Shown here in pieces: positions 1 through 5,509 of a stretch of DNA of 13,901 nucleotides. The notes below the pieces were generated by a model. It saw only the letters and a list, made by a program, of their open reading frames with translations, was not told the DNA's origin and did no database searches. A program made the translations under genes and the position numbers. Origin of the DNA: Holophagales bacterium (lineage in GTDB: Bacteria > Acidobacteriota > Holophagae > Holophagales > Holophagaceae); contig JAIRRD010000226.1 of NCBI GenBank assembly GCA_031256155.1, positions 1-13,901 of the forward strand, written 5' to 3'. Numbering within the stretch: the stretch's first letter is position 1; each line of letters begins with the position of its first letter.

Positions 1-52
1 GTAATAATTGAGCTAATTGATCAGTTTAAAATTTGTGAAATAAGGCTCTGTT

Positions 53-75
53 CCCTAGCAGCTACCTGGGGTTTT
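53..75 (+). terminator. Possible weak intrinsic terminator of a gene left of the window
   Basis: CCCTAG at 53-58 can pair with CTGGGG at 66-71 (six pairs, one a G-U wobble) around a seven-base loop. TTTT follows directly, and a second short T run follows after CGCG. This fits a plus-strand terminator for a gene outside the window. The stem is short, so this is a weak call. The rest of 1-134 shows nothing else I can name. Confidence 0.25.
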
Positions 76-134
76 CGCGTTTTCCAAGTCAAGTAAACAG
101 CCCACTTTCAAAACTTCTATTTTGCAAATAGCTC

Positions 135-153
135 GGCACATTTCATATGGAAC
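135..153 (+). repeat. Family 2 dispersed palindrome, copy A (half-site)
   Basis: The 19 bases GGCACATTTCATATGGAAC match 15 of 19 positions of 11222-11240. The stretch GGCACATTTCA also matches the reverse complement of the copy at 12961-12988 exactly. It begins a few bases beyond the stop codon of the dipeptidase gene, so it would lie in the 3' end of that transcript. It forms no good hairpin alone, unlike the other two copies. Confidence 0.5.
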
Positions 154-158
154 TATTA

Positions 159-1781
159 TCAAAATCCTCTGGCGAACATCGCCCAGAAAGTGTCACCCAG
201 TTCAATCCATTTCTGCATAGCTGACCTGGAAAAATCACCAGAATATTGTGTCAGGTATTCCTGCACTCTTTTGCGGCCTTCAAGTGAATTATCCCTATTG
301 AGCATATCTTTTACGCGCTGCTCCACCAATGGCAGCTCTATCAGTCCTTTAATTTCAAACTCCATGATGGAATCATTTATCAAGTTCTTAGCCTGCCCCC
401 ATTTCACCTGAGCCAGCTTATTTGCGCGCCTGAAAGTCCAAGCCGCGCTATCCAGGCGGAATTTTTTCTGCGGGTCAATTTCAAAGGGCTTCGGCACACT
501 CAGTATGCCAGCAAACAGGGGGAAGCGCGGGCTTTGGCCGGGGTTGTCAAAGCTGAACCAAGCCACGCCGCCAACTTCATTTGGCAGCCAATCGCGCAGT
601 TGTGTCACATGGCTGTAAGCGCATTGCGGAACGGCAATTGTGCGCTGATTCTGAATCGTATCCGGCTTGATGGTGTTGATAAGCGTAATCATATCGCTAT
701 TCATCCAGGGATTGACCGCCGGACTGCGGACAAATTCCGGCTGCGCCCCTTCCGGCGGGGCCGACTCACCCTGTGCCCTTGGTTTAGGAACCAGAAGCCT
801 CTTAAAGCGGTCATATTCGGTGTCCTCATATGTCTGGCGGAAAAAGGCAAATACTTTTTCGGGACTGACTTTTTGATCCGGCTTGACCGAAAGCGGCAAT
901 TCCAGCATATCCATATTCAAATTAAGAGATGGAGCTAGCGTGTTCAGTATAAAAAATTCGCGGATTGCATAGGGTTTTCTGACACCGCCGTATATCTTCC
1001 AGAACTTAAAATTTTCTCTGGCCGGATCCCACCACCCCATTTCTTTGCCAAGCGTAAAAATGTTGGCTGAAGCCATATAGGTGTCCGGCTTTGAAGGGTC
1101 CACCTCGCTGATGCGGGGAATGTTGGCGGACACTCCCACATGGTCATCCGGAATACGCACAGCCGCCCAAACAGCGCCTATTTTTTTTTCGCCGGCTCCC
1201 ATAATTTCAAAGTGCCAGACTTCTTTTTTGTCCGCAACTGTCAGGCACTCGCCGCTGTCACCATAGCCGTAGTGTTCTGCAAGACTGCCCATCAGCTTTA
1301 TGGCATCTCTCGCGGTAGCGCAGCGTTCCAGCGCAATTGACTGAAGCTCCTCAATTACAAACAAGCCATTCTTGTTTATCAGTTCCTTACGTCCGCCAAA
1401 AGTGGTTTCGCCCATAGCCAACTGCTTTTCATTCATAAATGGATAACTTGTATTTATATATGCGTTAGTTTCAGGCACTTGAGGAATTTGCCCCTTTTTC
1501 AGCAAGCCCCTCAGGTCATCCGGCGTTTCGGTGTGCATTTTGCCCCACCATATCTCCCTGTCAGAGCCAGGCTGATTTTTTGTCCTGGGTTGGATGTTAA
1601 GCCAAGCACGGTAATTGCCATCGCAGGAATGGGATGTAATCACTGAACCGTCTGTGGATGCCTTTTTGCCCACCATAATACTGGTACAAGCGTCAGGGCT
1701 TTCCTCGTACGTGGCGGACTGGGAGTACAAAGCCGCTAACGGAAGCATGGACAGTAAGATTGTAGAAAGAATTTTTCTCAT
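159..1781 (-). CDS. Secreted C69-family dipeptidase
   Basis: Peptidase family C69 enzymes are N-terminal-nucleophile hydrolases that cleave dipeptides. The protein is 540 residues from the start chosen here, in the size range of the larger C69 dipeptidases. Residues 1-22 form a signal peptide (MRKILS, then a hydrophobic stretch ending LYSQS), so export to the periplasm or beyond is likely. The diagnostic segment follows, with DACTSIMVGKKASTDGS around residues 30-46; Cys32 is the expected nucleophile, exposed by removal of the preceding peptide. The open frame extends upstream to 1850, but ATG at 1781 has GGAG seven bases before it, starts a clean signal peptide, and excludes a likely terminator at 1826-1861. 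It is the last gene of the minus-strand block after greA. Its true peptide substrate cannot be read from sequence. Confidence 0.88.
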   Translation of the reverse strand: MRKILSTILLSMLPLAALYSQSATYEESPDACTSIMVGKKASTDGSVITSHSCDGNYRAWLNIQPRTKNQPGSDREIWWGKMHTETPDDLRGLLKKGQIPQVPETNAYINTSYPFMNEKQLAMGETTFGGRKELINKNGLFVIEELQSIALERCATARDAIKLMGSLAEHYGYGDSGECLTVADKKEVWHFEIMGAGEKKIGAVWAAVRIPDDHVGVSANIPRISEVDPSKPDTYMASANIFTLGKEMGWWDPARENFKFWKIYGGVRKPYAIREFFILNTLAPSLNLNMDMLELPLSVKPDQKVSPEKVFAFFRQTYEDTEYDRFKRLLVPKPRAQGESAPPEGAQPEFVRSPAVNPWMNSDMITLINTIKPDTIQNQRTIAVPQCAYSHVTQLRDWLPNEVGGVAWFSFDNPGQSPRFPLFAGILSVPKPFEIDPQKKFRLDSAAWTFRRANKLAQVKWGQAKNLINDSIMEFEIKGLIELPLVEQRVKDMLNRDNSLEGRKRVQEYLTQYSGDFSRSAMQKWIELGDTFWAMFARGF

Positions 1782-1796
1782 AACAACTCCAAGATA

Positions 1797-1825
1797 AGTA
1801 TAGCAGTAGTCGGTTATCCAGACAC
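1797..1825 (-). promoter_or_regulatory. Possible promoter of the dipeptidase gene
   Basis: On the minus strand TATACT (1797-1802) lies about 16 bases before the dipeptidase ATG, with weak -35-like sequence (TGTCTG or TTGTGT) 16 to 19 bases further upstream. It sits just after the terminator-like hairpin that follows greA, which is where a separate promoter would be expected. The -35 is poor, so confidence is low. Confidence 0.35.
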
Positions 1826-1861
1826 AAAAGGAAGCCCCTGAAGTGACCATTTTGGGCTCCC
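1826..1861 (-). terminator. Likely intrinsic terminator after greA
   Basis: Read on the minus strand, GGAGCCC (1854-1860) pairs with GGGCTTCC (1830-1837), giving seven pairs with one bulged base around a 16-base loop, followed by TTTT (1826-1829). It lies just beyond the greA stop at 1869. It would end the acyltransferase-greA transcript and separate it from the dipeptidase gene. Confidence 0.55.
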
Positions 1862-1868
1862 GATTTAC

Positions 1869-2336
1869 TTACTGCTGGTGAACTGTCTGAAGCTCTAAAA
1901 CCTCAAAACGCTTTGAACCAGCCGGAATTTTTATACGTATTTCAGCTCCTTCTTCCAGTCCCACAAGGGAGGAACCGATTGGACTACTGATGCTCAATAG
2001 GGACGGGTCATCTGTCAGTTCCTCCGGGAGAACCAATTTGTATGTGACTTCCTTGTCTGAATCAAGGTCCAGTAATTTTACTTTAGAGCCATAAGCGATT
2101 CTGTCTTTTGGGAGTCTGGACACATCAAGGCTTGCTATTTCAGTAATCCTCTGTTCCAGCGCCACCAGCTTGGATTGGAACATATCCCGTTTTGCCAGAG
2201 CTTGTTCATATTCAGCGTTTTCAGAAAGGTCGCCCTGGGATGCTGCTGCGGCTATTTCTTTCGGAATGTCAACAAGGAGTGCCTGTTTTAACGCCTTGTG
2301 GTCAGTCTCTAATTTGGCGAGTACGTGCTTGGGCAT
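1869..2336 (-). CDS. greA: Transcription elongation factor GreA
   Basis: GreA enters the secondary channel of RNA polymerase and stimulates cleavage of backtracked transcripts. The 155 residues match the family length (158 in E. coli). Residues 1-73 make the N-terminal coiled coil. The tip carries GDLSENAEYEQA, with Asp36 and Glu39 in the positions of the catalytic acidic pair. The rest is the FKBP-like C-terminal domain, with the GSSLVGLEEGAEIRI stretch typical of the family. GreB is a paralogue, but the GDLSENAEY tip and overall sequence favour GreA. The gene follows the acyltransferase by 9 nt, and its Shine-Dalgarno AAGGA overlaps the acyltransferase stop codon, so the two are probably translationally coupled. 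Confidence 0.92.
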   Translation of the reverse strand: MPKHVLAKLETDHKALKQALLVDIPKEIAAAASQGDLSENAEYEQALAKRDMFQSKLVALEQRITEIASLDVSRLPKDRIAYGSKVKLLDLDSDKEVTYKLVLPEELTDDPSLLSISSPIGSSLVGLEEGAEIRIKIPAGSKRFEVLELQTVHQQ

Positions 2337-2345
2337 GGACTTTCC

Positions 2346-3266
2346 TTATAGTTGTTGGGGGATTGTCCCAGTGTTGGAGGTTGAGGGTTGGGTTTTGAAT
2401 CGCCTGTGCATCCAAAACCAAATATGCGGCAAACGCCGCACTTGGTGTTCAAGCGCGGTGCTCATGAATTGAGTCGCGGTCAGAATATCTTTTTCGTTGT
2501 CACCTGACCGCGGAATTACTAACGCAGGTTCAGCTCTGATTATAATTGTGCCATCAGGATGCGGATAACTGAAGATGGGAACAACAGGCAAGTCAAATCG
2601 CAATGCCAGCGCTGCCGCTGTGGGGTAAGTTGAGGCCCAGCGCCCCATGAATTTTGTAAACACCCCGTTTGAGCGTGCGTCCTGATCCAGGAGAAAGCCC
2701 ACACCCATTCCCTCCCGCAATGTCTTTACGCACTCCTTCATTGCGCCGCTCTTATCTATGGCGCGGTTGCCAAACCGCGTACGCAGAGCGCGCAAACGGC
2801 TGTCAAGCCATGGATTGCTAAGTTTCCTGCCAATTACGGCCAGTGGCCTGCCAGATGCCGACAGAGACAGGGCCATTGCTTCCCAGTTCCCATAGTGGCC
2901 AGTGAGGCCAATAAACCCTTCACCGGTAAGCCTCGCGGCATCCCAGTGTTCAATTCCCTGAAAGCGCACGCGATTCGTCAGTGTTTCGGCATCCATAAAG
3001 AGCAGTTGAGGCAGTGTAAAAGAGAGAGCGCCAAAATGCCTGAAACACGCTTTCGCTGTTTGAATAACTTCTTTCCTGGAAAACCCCAGGTCAGATTTTT
3101 GAATATTTTCCAAAACAACATTCCTATGCCTTCCATCTGCCCAGTAAGCTATGGAACCGGCGGCCTCGCCAATGGCCAGTGCCGTATTCCATGGCAAGTA
3201 CCTCAGTACGCCCTCGACCAGACGGTAGAGTGCGTATTCCAAGGCGTGTTTCACGGCAACTGACAT
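2346..3266 (-). CDS. LpxL/HtrB-family lysophospholipid/lipid A acyltransferase
   Basis: This family transfers a secondary acyl chain to lipid A precursors at the inner membrane. The protein is 306 residues, the same size as E. coli LpxL. The catalytic HX4E motif is present as GHYGNWE (His124, Glu129), followed by the conserved LLDQDAR block (Asp194, Asp196) and a PVVPIF segment near 228-232. The N-terminal third has hydrophobic stretches for membrane attachment. The ATG at 3266 has only a weak upstream GGTGA. The gene heads a minus-strand pair with greA. Which acyl donor and which lipid A position it uses cannot be told, so no lpx symbol is given. Its presence argues for a Gram-negative envelope. 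Confidence 0.85.
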   Translation of the reverse strand: MSVAVKHALEYALYRLVEGVLRYLPWNTALAIGEAAGSIAYWADGRHRNVVLENIQKSDLGFSRKEVIQTAKACFRHFGALSFTLPQLLFMDAETLTNRVRFQGIEHWDAARLTGEGFIGLTGHYGNWEAMALSLSASGRPLAVIGRKLSNPWLDSRLRALRTRFGNRAIDKSGAMKECVKTLREGMGVGFLLDQDARSNGVFTKFMGRWASTYPTAAALALRFDLPVVPIFSYPHPDGTIIIRAEPALVIPRSGDNEKDILTATQFMSTALEHQVRRLPHIWFWMHRRFKTQPSTSNTGTIPQQL

Positions 3267-3301
3267 GTATCGCTATCACCAAACTTTAATGCGGCCTGGA
3301 T

Positions 3302-3307
3302 TTTATA
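3302..3307 (-). promoter_or_regulatory. Possible extended -10 promoter of the acyltransferase gene
   Basis: On the minus strand the sequence reads CTTGGTATAAAAT, an extended -10 (TG, one base, TATAAA). It lies about 36 bases before the acyltransferase ATG. No good -35 is visible at the usual spacing. It overlaps a half-site of the family 1 repeat. Confidence 0.4.
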
Positions 3308-3317
3308 CCAAGCTGCG
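3304..3317 (-). repeat. Family 1 half-site, degenerate copy
   Basis: The plus strand reads TATACCAAGCTGCG, so the minus strand has CGCAGCTTGGTATA. It resembles the arms of the palindromes at 3518-3555 and 5001-5037 and the site at 11019-11032. It overlaps the possible acyltransferase -10. Confidence 0.4.
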
Positions 3318-3390
3318 GCTAAACGTAATTTCGTTTGACTGCAACCTGACACTAATCATGCGGAGCCGCTGAACATATCCCAAAAACTAA

Positions 3391-3423
3391 ATAAAAAATG
3401 GCGCCCCGGAATATCCGAGGCGC
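3391..3423 (-). terminator. Strong minus-strand intrinsic terminator with no obvious gene
   Basis: Read on the minus strand, GCGCCTCGGA (3423-3414) and TCCGGGGCGC (3410-3401) form a ten-pair stem with a three-base loop. Two bases later come TTTTTT and ATTT. The one non-Watson-Crick position is a U-G wobble on the minus strand but a C-A mismatch on the plus strand, which points to minus-strand use. Upstream on that strand lies only intergenic DNA and then the start of the oppositely directed cPGS-like gene. Confidence 0.75.
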
Positions 3424-3517
3424 TAAATTCAAGAAACAATATCAGATTACCAGTTTCATTGGAATTGTCAATATCTATGGCAATTTTTGCTCAAAAAATG
3501 GGGGTGCAAGTGGTTTA

Positions 3518-3555
3518 ATACCAATTTGCGTTCATAAGAAAACGCAAATTGGTAT
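3518..3555. repeat. Family 1 palindrome, perfect 15-bp arms
   Basis: ATACCAATTTGCGTT (3518-3532) and AACGCAAATTGGTAT (3541-3555) are exact reverse complements around an eight-base spacer. The right arm recurs almost unchanged at 5022-5037. A degenerate third arm, GAACGCAGCATTGGTATC, follows at 3559-3576 inside the promoter of the next gene. No T run follows on the plus strand, so it is not a standard terminator. Confidence 0.8.
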
Positions 3556-3556
3556 A

Positions 3557-3585
3557 TTGAACGCAGCATTGGTATCAGGTATAAT
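3557..3585 (+). promoter_or_regulatory. Sigma70-type promoter of the cPGS-like gene
   Basis: TTGAAC (3557-3562) and TATAAT (3580-3585) are separated by exactly 17 bases. This would start transcription near 3592 and give a leader of about 70 nt. That leader holds a small GTGACG/CGTCAC stem around 3615-3631 and the GGAG ribosome binding site. The palindrome at 3518-3555 abuts the -35, so binding there could affect transcription. Confidence 0.6.
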
Positions 3586-3664
3586 AAATTTAGAAGCCGT
3601 ACCGTTTCGACTGAGTGACGTACCAGCGTCACAGCGGTTGGCTTATACATAAATGGAGTAAACC

Positions 3665-4984
3665 ATGTCTGAACCCAAATGCGTTCTTATCCTTGGCGCA
3701 GCCGGCCGGGATTTCCATAACTTCAATACTTACTACCGAGACAACCCCGCATACAAAGTTGTCGCTTTCACTGCCACGCAAATTCCCGATATTGCCGGAC
3801 GCAAATATCCAGTTGAGCTGGCTGGCAAACTGTATCCCAACGGTATCCCCATCCATGAGGAATCAGAAGCCGTTGACATCATTAAGCGCGAGGGCATAAA
3901 TGAATGTGTTTTCGCTTATTCCGATGTAACTTACGATTACGTCATGCACCTAGCCAGTGTTTGCATGGCCGCTGGCGCTGATTTCAAGCTCATGGGCTGT
4001 GAAAGCACCATGATTAAATCAACCAAGCCGGTTATTGCCATTACCGCTGTTCGCACAGGTTCCGGCAAGAGTCAAACCACCCGATACATCAGCCGTATCC
4101 TCAAAGAAATGGGCAAGAAAGTAGTGGCTATTCGACACCCCATGCCATATGGCAACCTCGCCGTACAGGCATGTCAGCGATTTGAAACCTATGCTGATTT
4201 AGACCTGCATAAATGCACAATAGAAGAGCGCGAAGAATACGAACCGCATATAGACAACGGTTTCATCATCTATTCCGGCGTTGATTATGAGCAGATTTTA
4301 CGGCAGGCAGAAAAAGAAGCCGATGTAATCCTTTGGGACGGTGGTAATAACGACCTCCCATTTTACAAGTGCGACATGCATATTGTCATAGCTGACCCGC
4401 ACCGCCCCGGGCATGAAATGATCTACTACCCCAGCGAAACAAATTTCCGATTGGCTGACATGATCATAATCAATAAGTGCGACAGCGCCAAAGAAGAAAA
4501 CATCAAATCTATTGAGGAAAATGCCGCCAAATACAACCCAAAGGCCACCGTTATCCGCGCCAACAGTCCAGTTACCATTGAAAAACCCGAAATGATAAAA
4601 GGCAAAAAAGCTCTTGTCATCGAAGACGGTCCAACCTTGACCCACGGCTCCATGTCCTACGGTGCCGGTGTTGTCGCCGCCCGTAACGGAGACGTTGGCG
4701 AAATCGTTGATCCGACACCATACGCAGTTGATTCAATAGCAGCCACATACAAAAAATACCCCAACGCCAAGGGAATCCTGCCTGCCATGGGCTATGGCGA
4801 TAAGCAGATCAAAGACCTTGAAGCCACCATAGACGCAACTCCCTGTGATGTAGTCCTGTCAGCTACTCCAATAGACATCACGCGCGTTCTGAAAGTAAAC
4901 AAGCCAATGGTGCGCGCTTCATACGAACTGGCCGAAGTTAAAAGCGGACAGATAGCTGAGGCAATTAAGAAGATCATTAAGTAA
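3665..4984 (+). CDS. Cyclic 2,3-diphosphoglycerate synthetase-like P-loop protein
   Basis: The closest family I recognise is cyclic 2,3-diphosphoglycerate synthetase (cPGS), which in methanogens such as Methanothermus closes 2,3-diphosphoglycerate into its cyclic form using ATP. The protein is 439 residues, a little shorter than the archaeal enzyme (about 460). An N-terminal Rossmann-like segment (VLILGAAGRDFHNFN, residues 7-21) precedes a P-loop, VRTGSGKS (129-136). Then come a Walker B-like VILWDGGNND (221-230) and NKCD (270-273), which resembles the guanine-recognition motif of GTPases. No signal peptide or membrane segment is seen, so it is cytoplasmic. Start: ATG with GGAG six bases upstream. 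Bacterial homologues are often annotated only as GTPase, and the true reaction here is not established. The cupin gene follows on the same strand. Confidence 0.75.
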   Translation: MSEPKCVLILGAAGRDFHNFNTYYRDNPAYKVVAFTATQIPDIAGRKYPVELAGKLYPNGIPIHEESEAVDIIKREGINECVFAYSDVTYDYVMHLASVCMAAGADFKLMGCESTMIKSTKPVIAITAVRTGSGKSQTTRYISRILKEMGKKVVAIRHPMPYGNLAVQACQRFETYADLDLHKCTIEEREEYEPHIDNGFIIYSGVDYEQILRQAEKEADVILWDGGNNDLPFYKCDMHIVIADPHRPGHEMIYYPSETNFRLADMIIINKCDSAKEENIKSIEENAAKYNPKATVIRANSPVTIEKPEMIKGKKALVIEDGPTLTHGSMSYGAGVVAARNGDVGEIVDPTPYAVDSIAATYKKYPNAKGILPAMGYGDKQIKDLEATIDATPCDVVLSATPIDITRVLKVNKPMVRASYELAEVKSGQIAEAIKKIIK

Positions 4985-5000
4985 GTTATGGCGTTAAGTC

Positions 5001-5037
5001 ATGCCAATTCGCGTTCAAAAAGAACGCAAATTGGTAT
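5001..5037. repeat. Family 1 palindrome, second copy
   Basis: ATGCCAATTCGCGTTC (5001-5016) pairs with GAACGCAAATTGGTAT (5022-5037) around AAAAA. There are 14 Watson-Crick pairs, one wobble and one mismatch. It lies between the cPGS-like gene and the cupin gene and ends 16 nt before the cupin ATG, so it would fall in the cupin leader. No T run follows it. Confidence 0.75.
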
Positions 5038-5053
5038 GGCTTGGAGAAATGGC

Positions 5054-5434
5054 ATGAATGAAAATCAAAAATACACCATTCATATGGAGCCAAATTTCGG
5101 TTTTTTGAAACCAATAGATGTTCCTCACATTATTAATGAATGCAAAGAAAAGTGGTATAACCAAACTCTTTGCAAGGTGAACAGCAGTTTAGTGCGGCTT
5201 GGAGTTTTCAATGAAGGAGAATTTCATTGGCACAAACATGACAAAGAAGATGAATTTTTCTTTGTCTTAAAAGGTGAATTGTATATCGAACTCGAAAGTG
5301 AAACAGTTGTATTAAAAAAACATAATGGTATAACCATTCCAAAAGGTGTGCTTCATAGGCCCTTTGTGAAAGAACCCACGGCTGTACTGATGGTTGAAGG
5401 CGATTCTGTAACGCCAACAGGTGATATTAATTAA
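5054..5434 (+). CDS. Small single-domain cupin protein
   Basis: The 126-residue protein is one cupin barrel. Motif 1 reads HWHKHDKEDEFFFVLKG, with His60, His62 and Glu67 as likely metal ligands and Gly74 closing the motif. Motif 2 reads GITIPKGVLH, with His101 as the fourth ligand. Such proteins range from sugar isomerases to dioxygenases to regulators, and nothing here picks one out. The frame is open back to 4988, but that extension runs through the palindrome at 5001-5037, while ATG 5054 has GGAG seven bases upstream. The gene is AT-rich: 107 G+C in the 300 bases 5101-5400, about 36%, visibly lower than the neighbours. That suggests separate acquisition. Confidence 0.85.
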   Translation: MNENQKYTIHMEPNFGFLKPIDVPHIINECKEKWYNQTLCKVNSSLVRLGVFNEGEFHWHKHDKEDEFFFVLKGELYIELESETVVLKKHNGITIPKGVLHRPFVKEPTAVLMVEGDSVTPTGDIN

Positions 5435-5509
5435 TTTAAGAATAAAGCAGAATGATTGTAGTATGTTTGTAGAGAAGTTCAGAAAACGATTTATGCTCTG
5501 GAGTTTCCA

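Larger units (their letters stand above)
3267..3664. other. Divergent intergenic region (398 nt) without a convincing gene
   Basis: The gap between the acyltransferase and the cPGS-like gene holds, left to right, a possible acyltransferase promoter, a strong minus-strand terminator, a 15-bp perfect palindrome, the plus-strand promoter and the ribosome binding site (GGAG, 3655-3658) of the next gene. Short open frames exist (for example minus 3468-3650) but cross the palindrome and resemble no protein I know, so I do not call a gene here. Confidence 0.7.

Noticed and set aside
1182..1190. Run of nine T inside the dipeptidase gene, as a possible frameshift site
   Set aside because: The reading frame continues through it with normal family sequence on both sides.
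1782..1850. N-terminal extension of the dipeptidase frame
   Set aside because: It crosses the likely terminator and promoter region, lacks a ribosome binding site, and would bury the signal peptide.
3468..3650. Minus-strand 60-codon frame ahead of the lone terminator
   Set aside because: It runs through the palindrome and promoter, has no family resemblance and no clear ribosome binding site. A short RNA is a better explanation for the terminator.
5001..5037. Palindrome after the cPGS-like gene as an intrinsic terminator
   Set aside because: No T run follows on either strand, and the same palindrome occurs upstream of a promoter elsewhere, so a repeat or operator fits better.
4988..5053. 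N-terminal extension of the cupin frame
   Set aside because: It is translated palindrome sequence, while ATG 5054 has a proper GGAG and begins the cupin fold cleanly.
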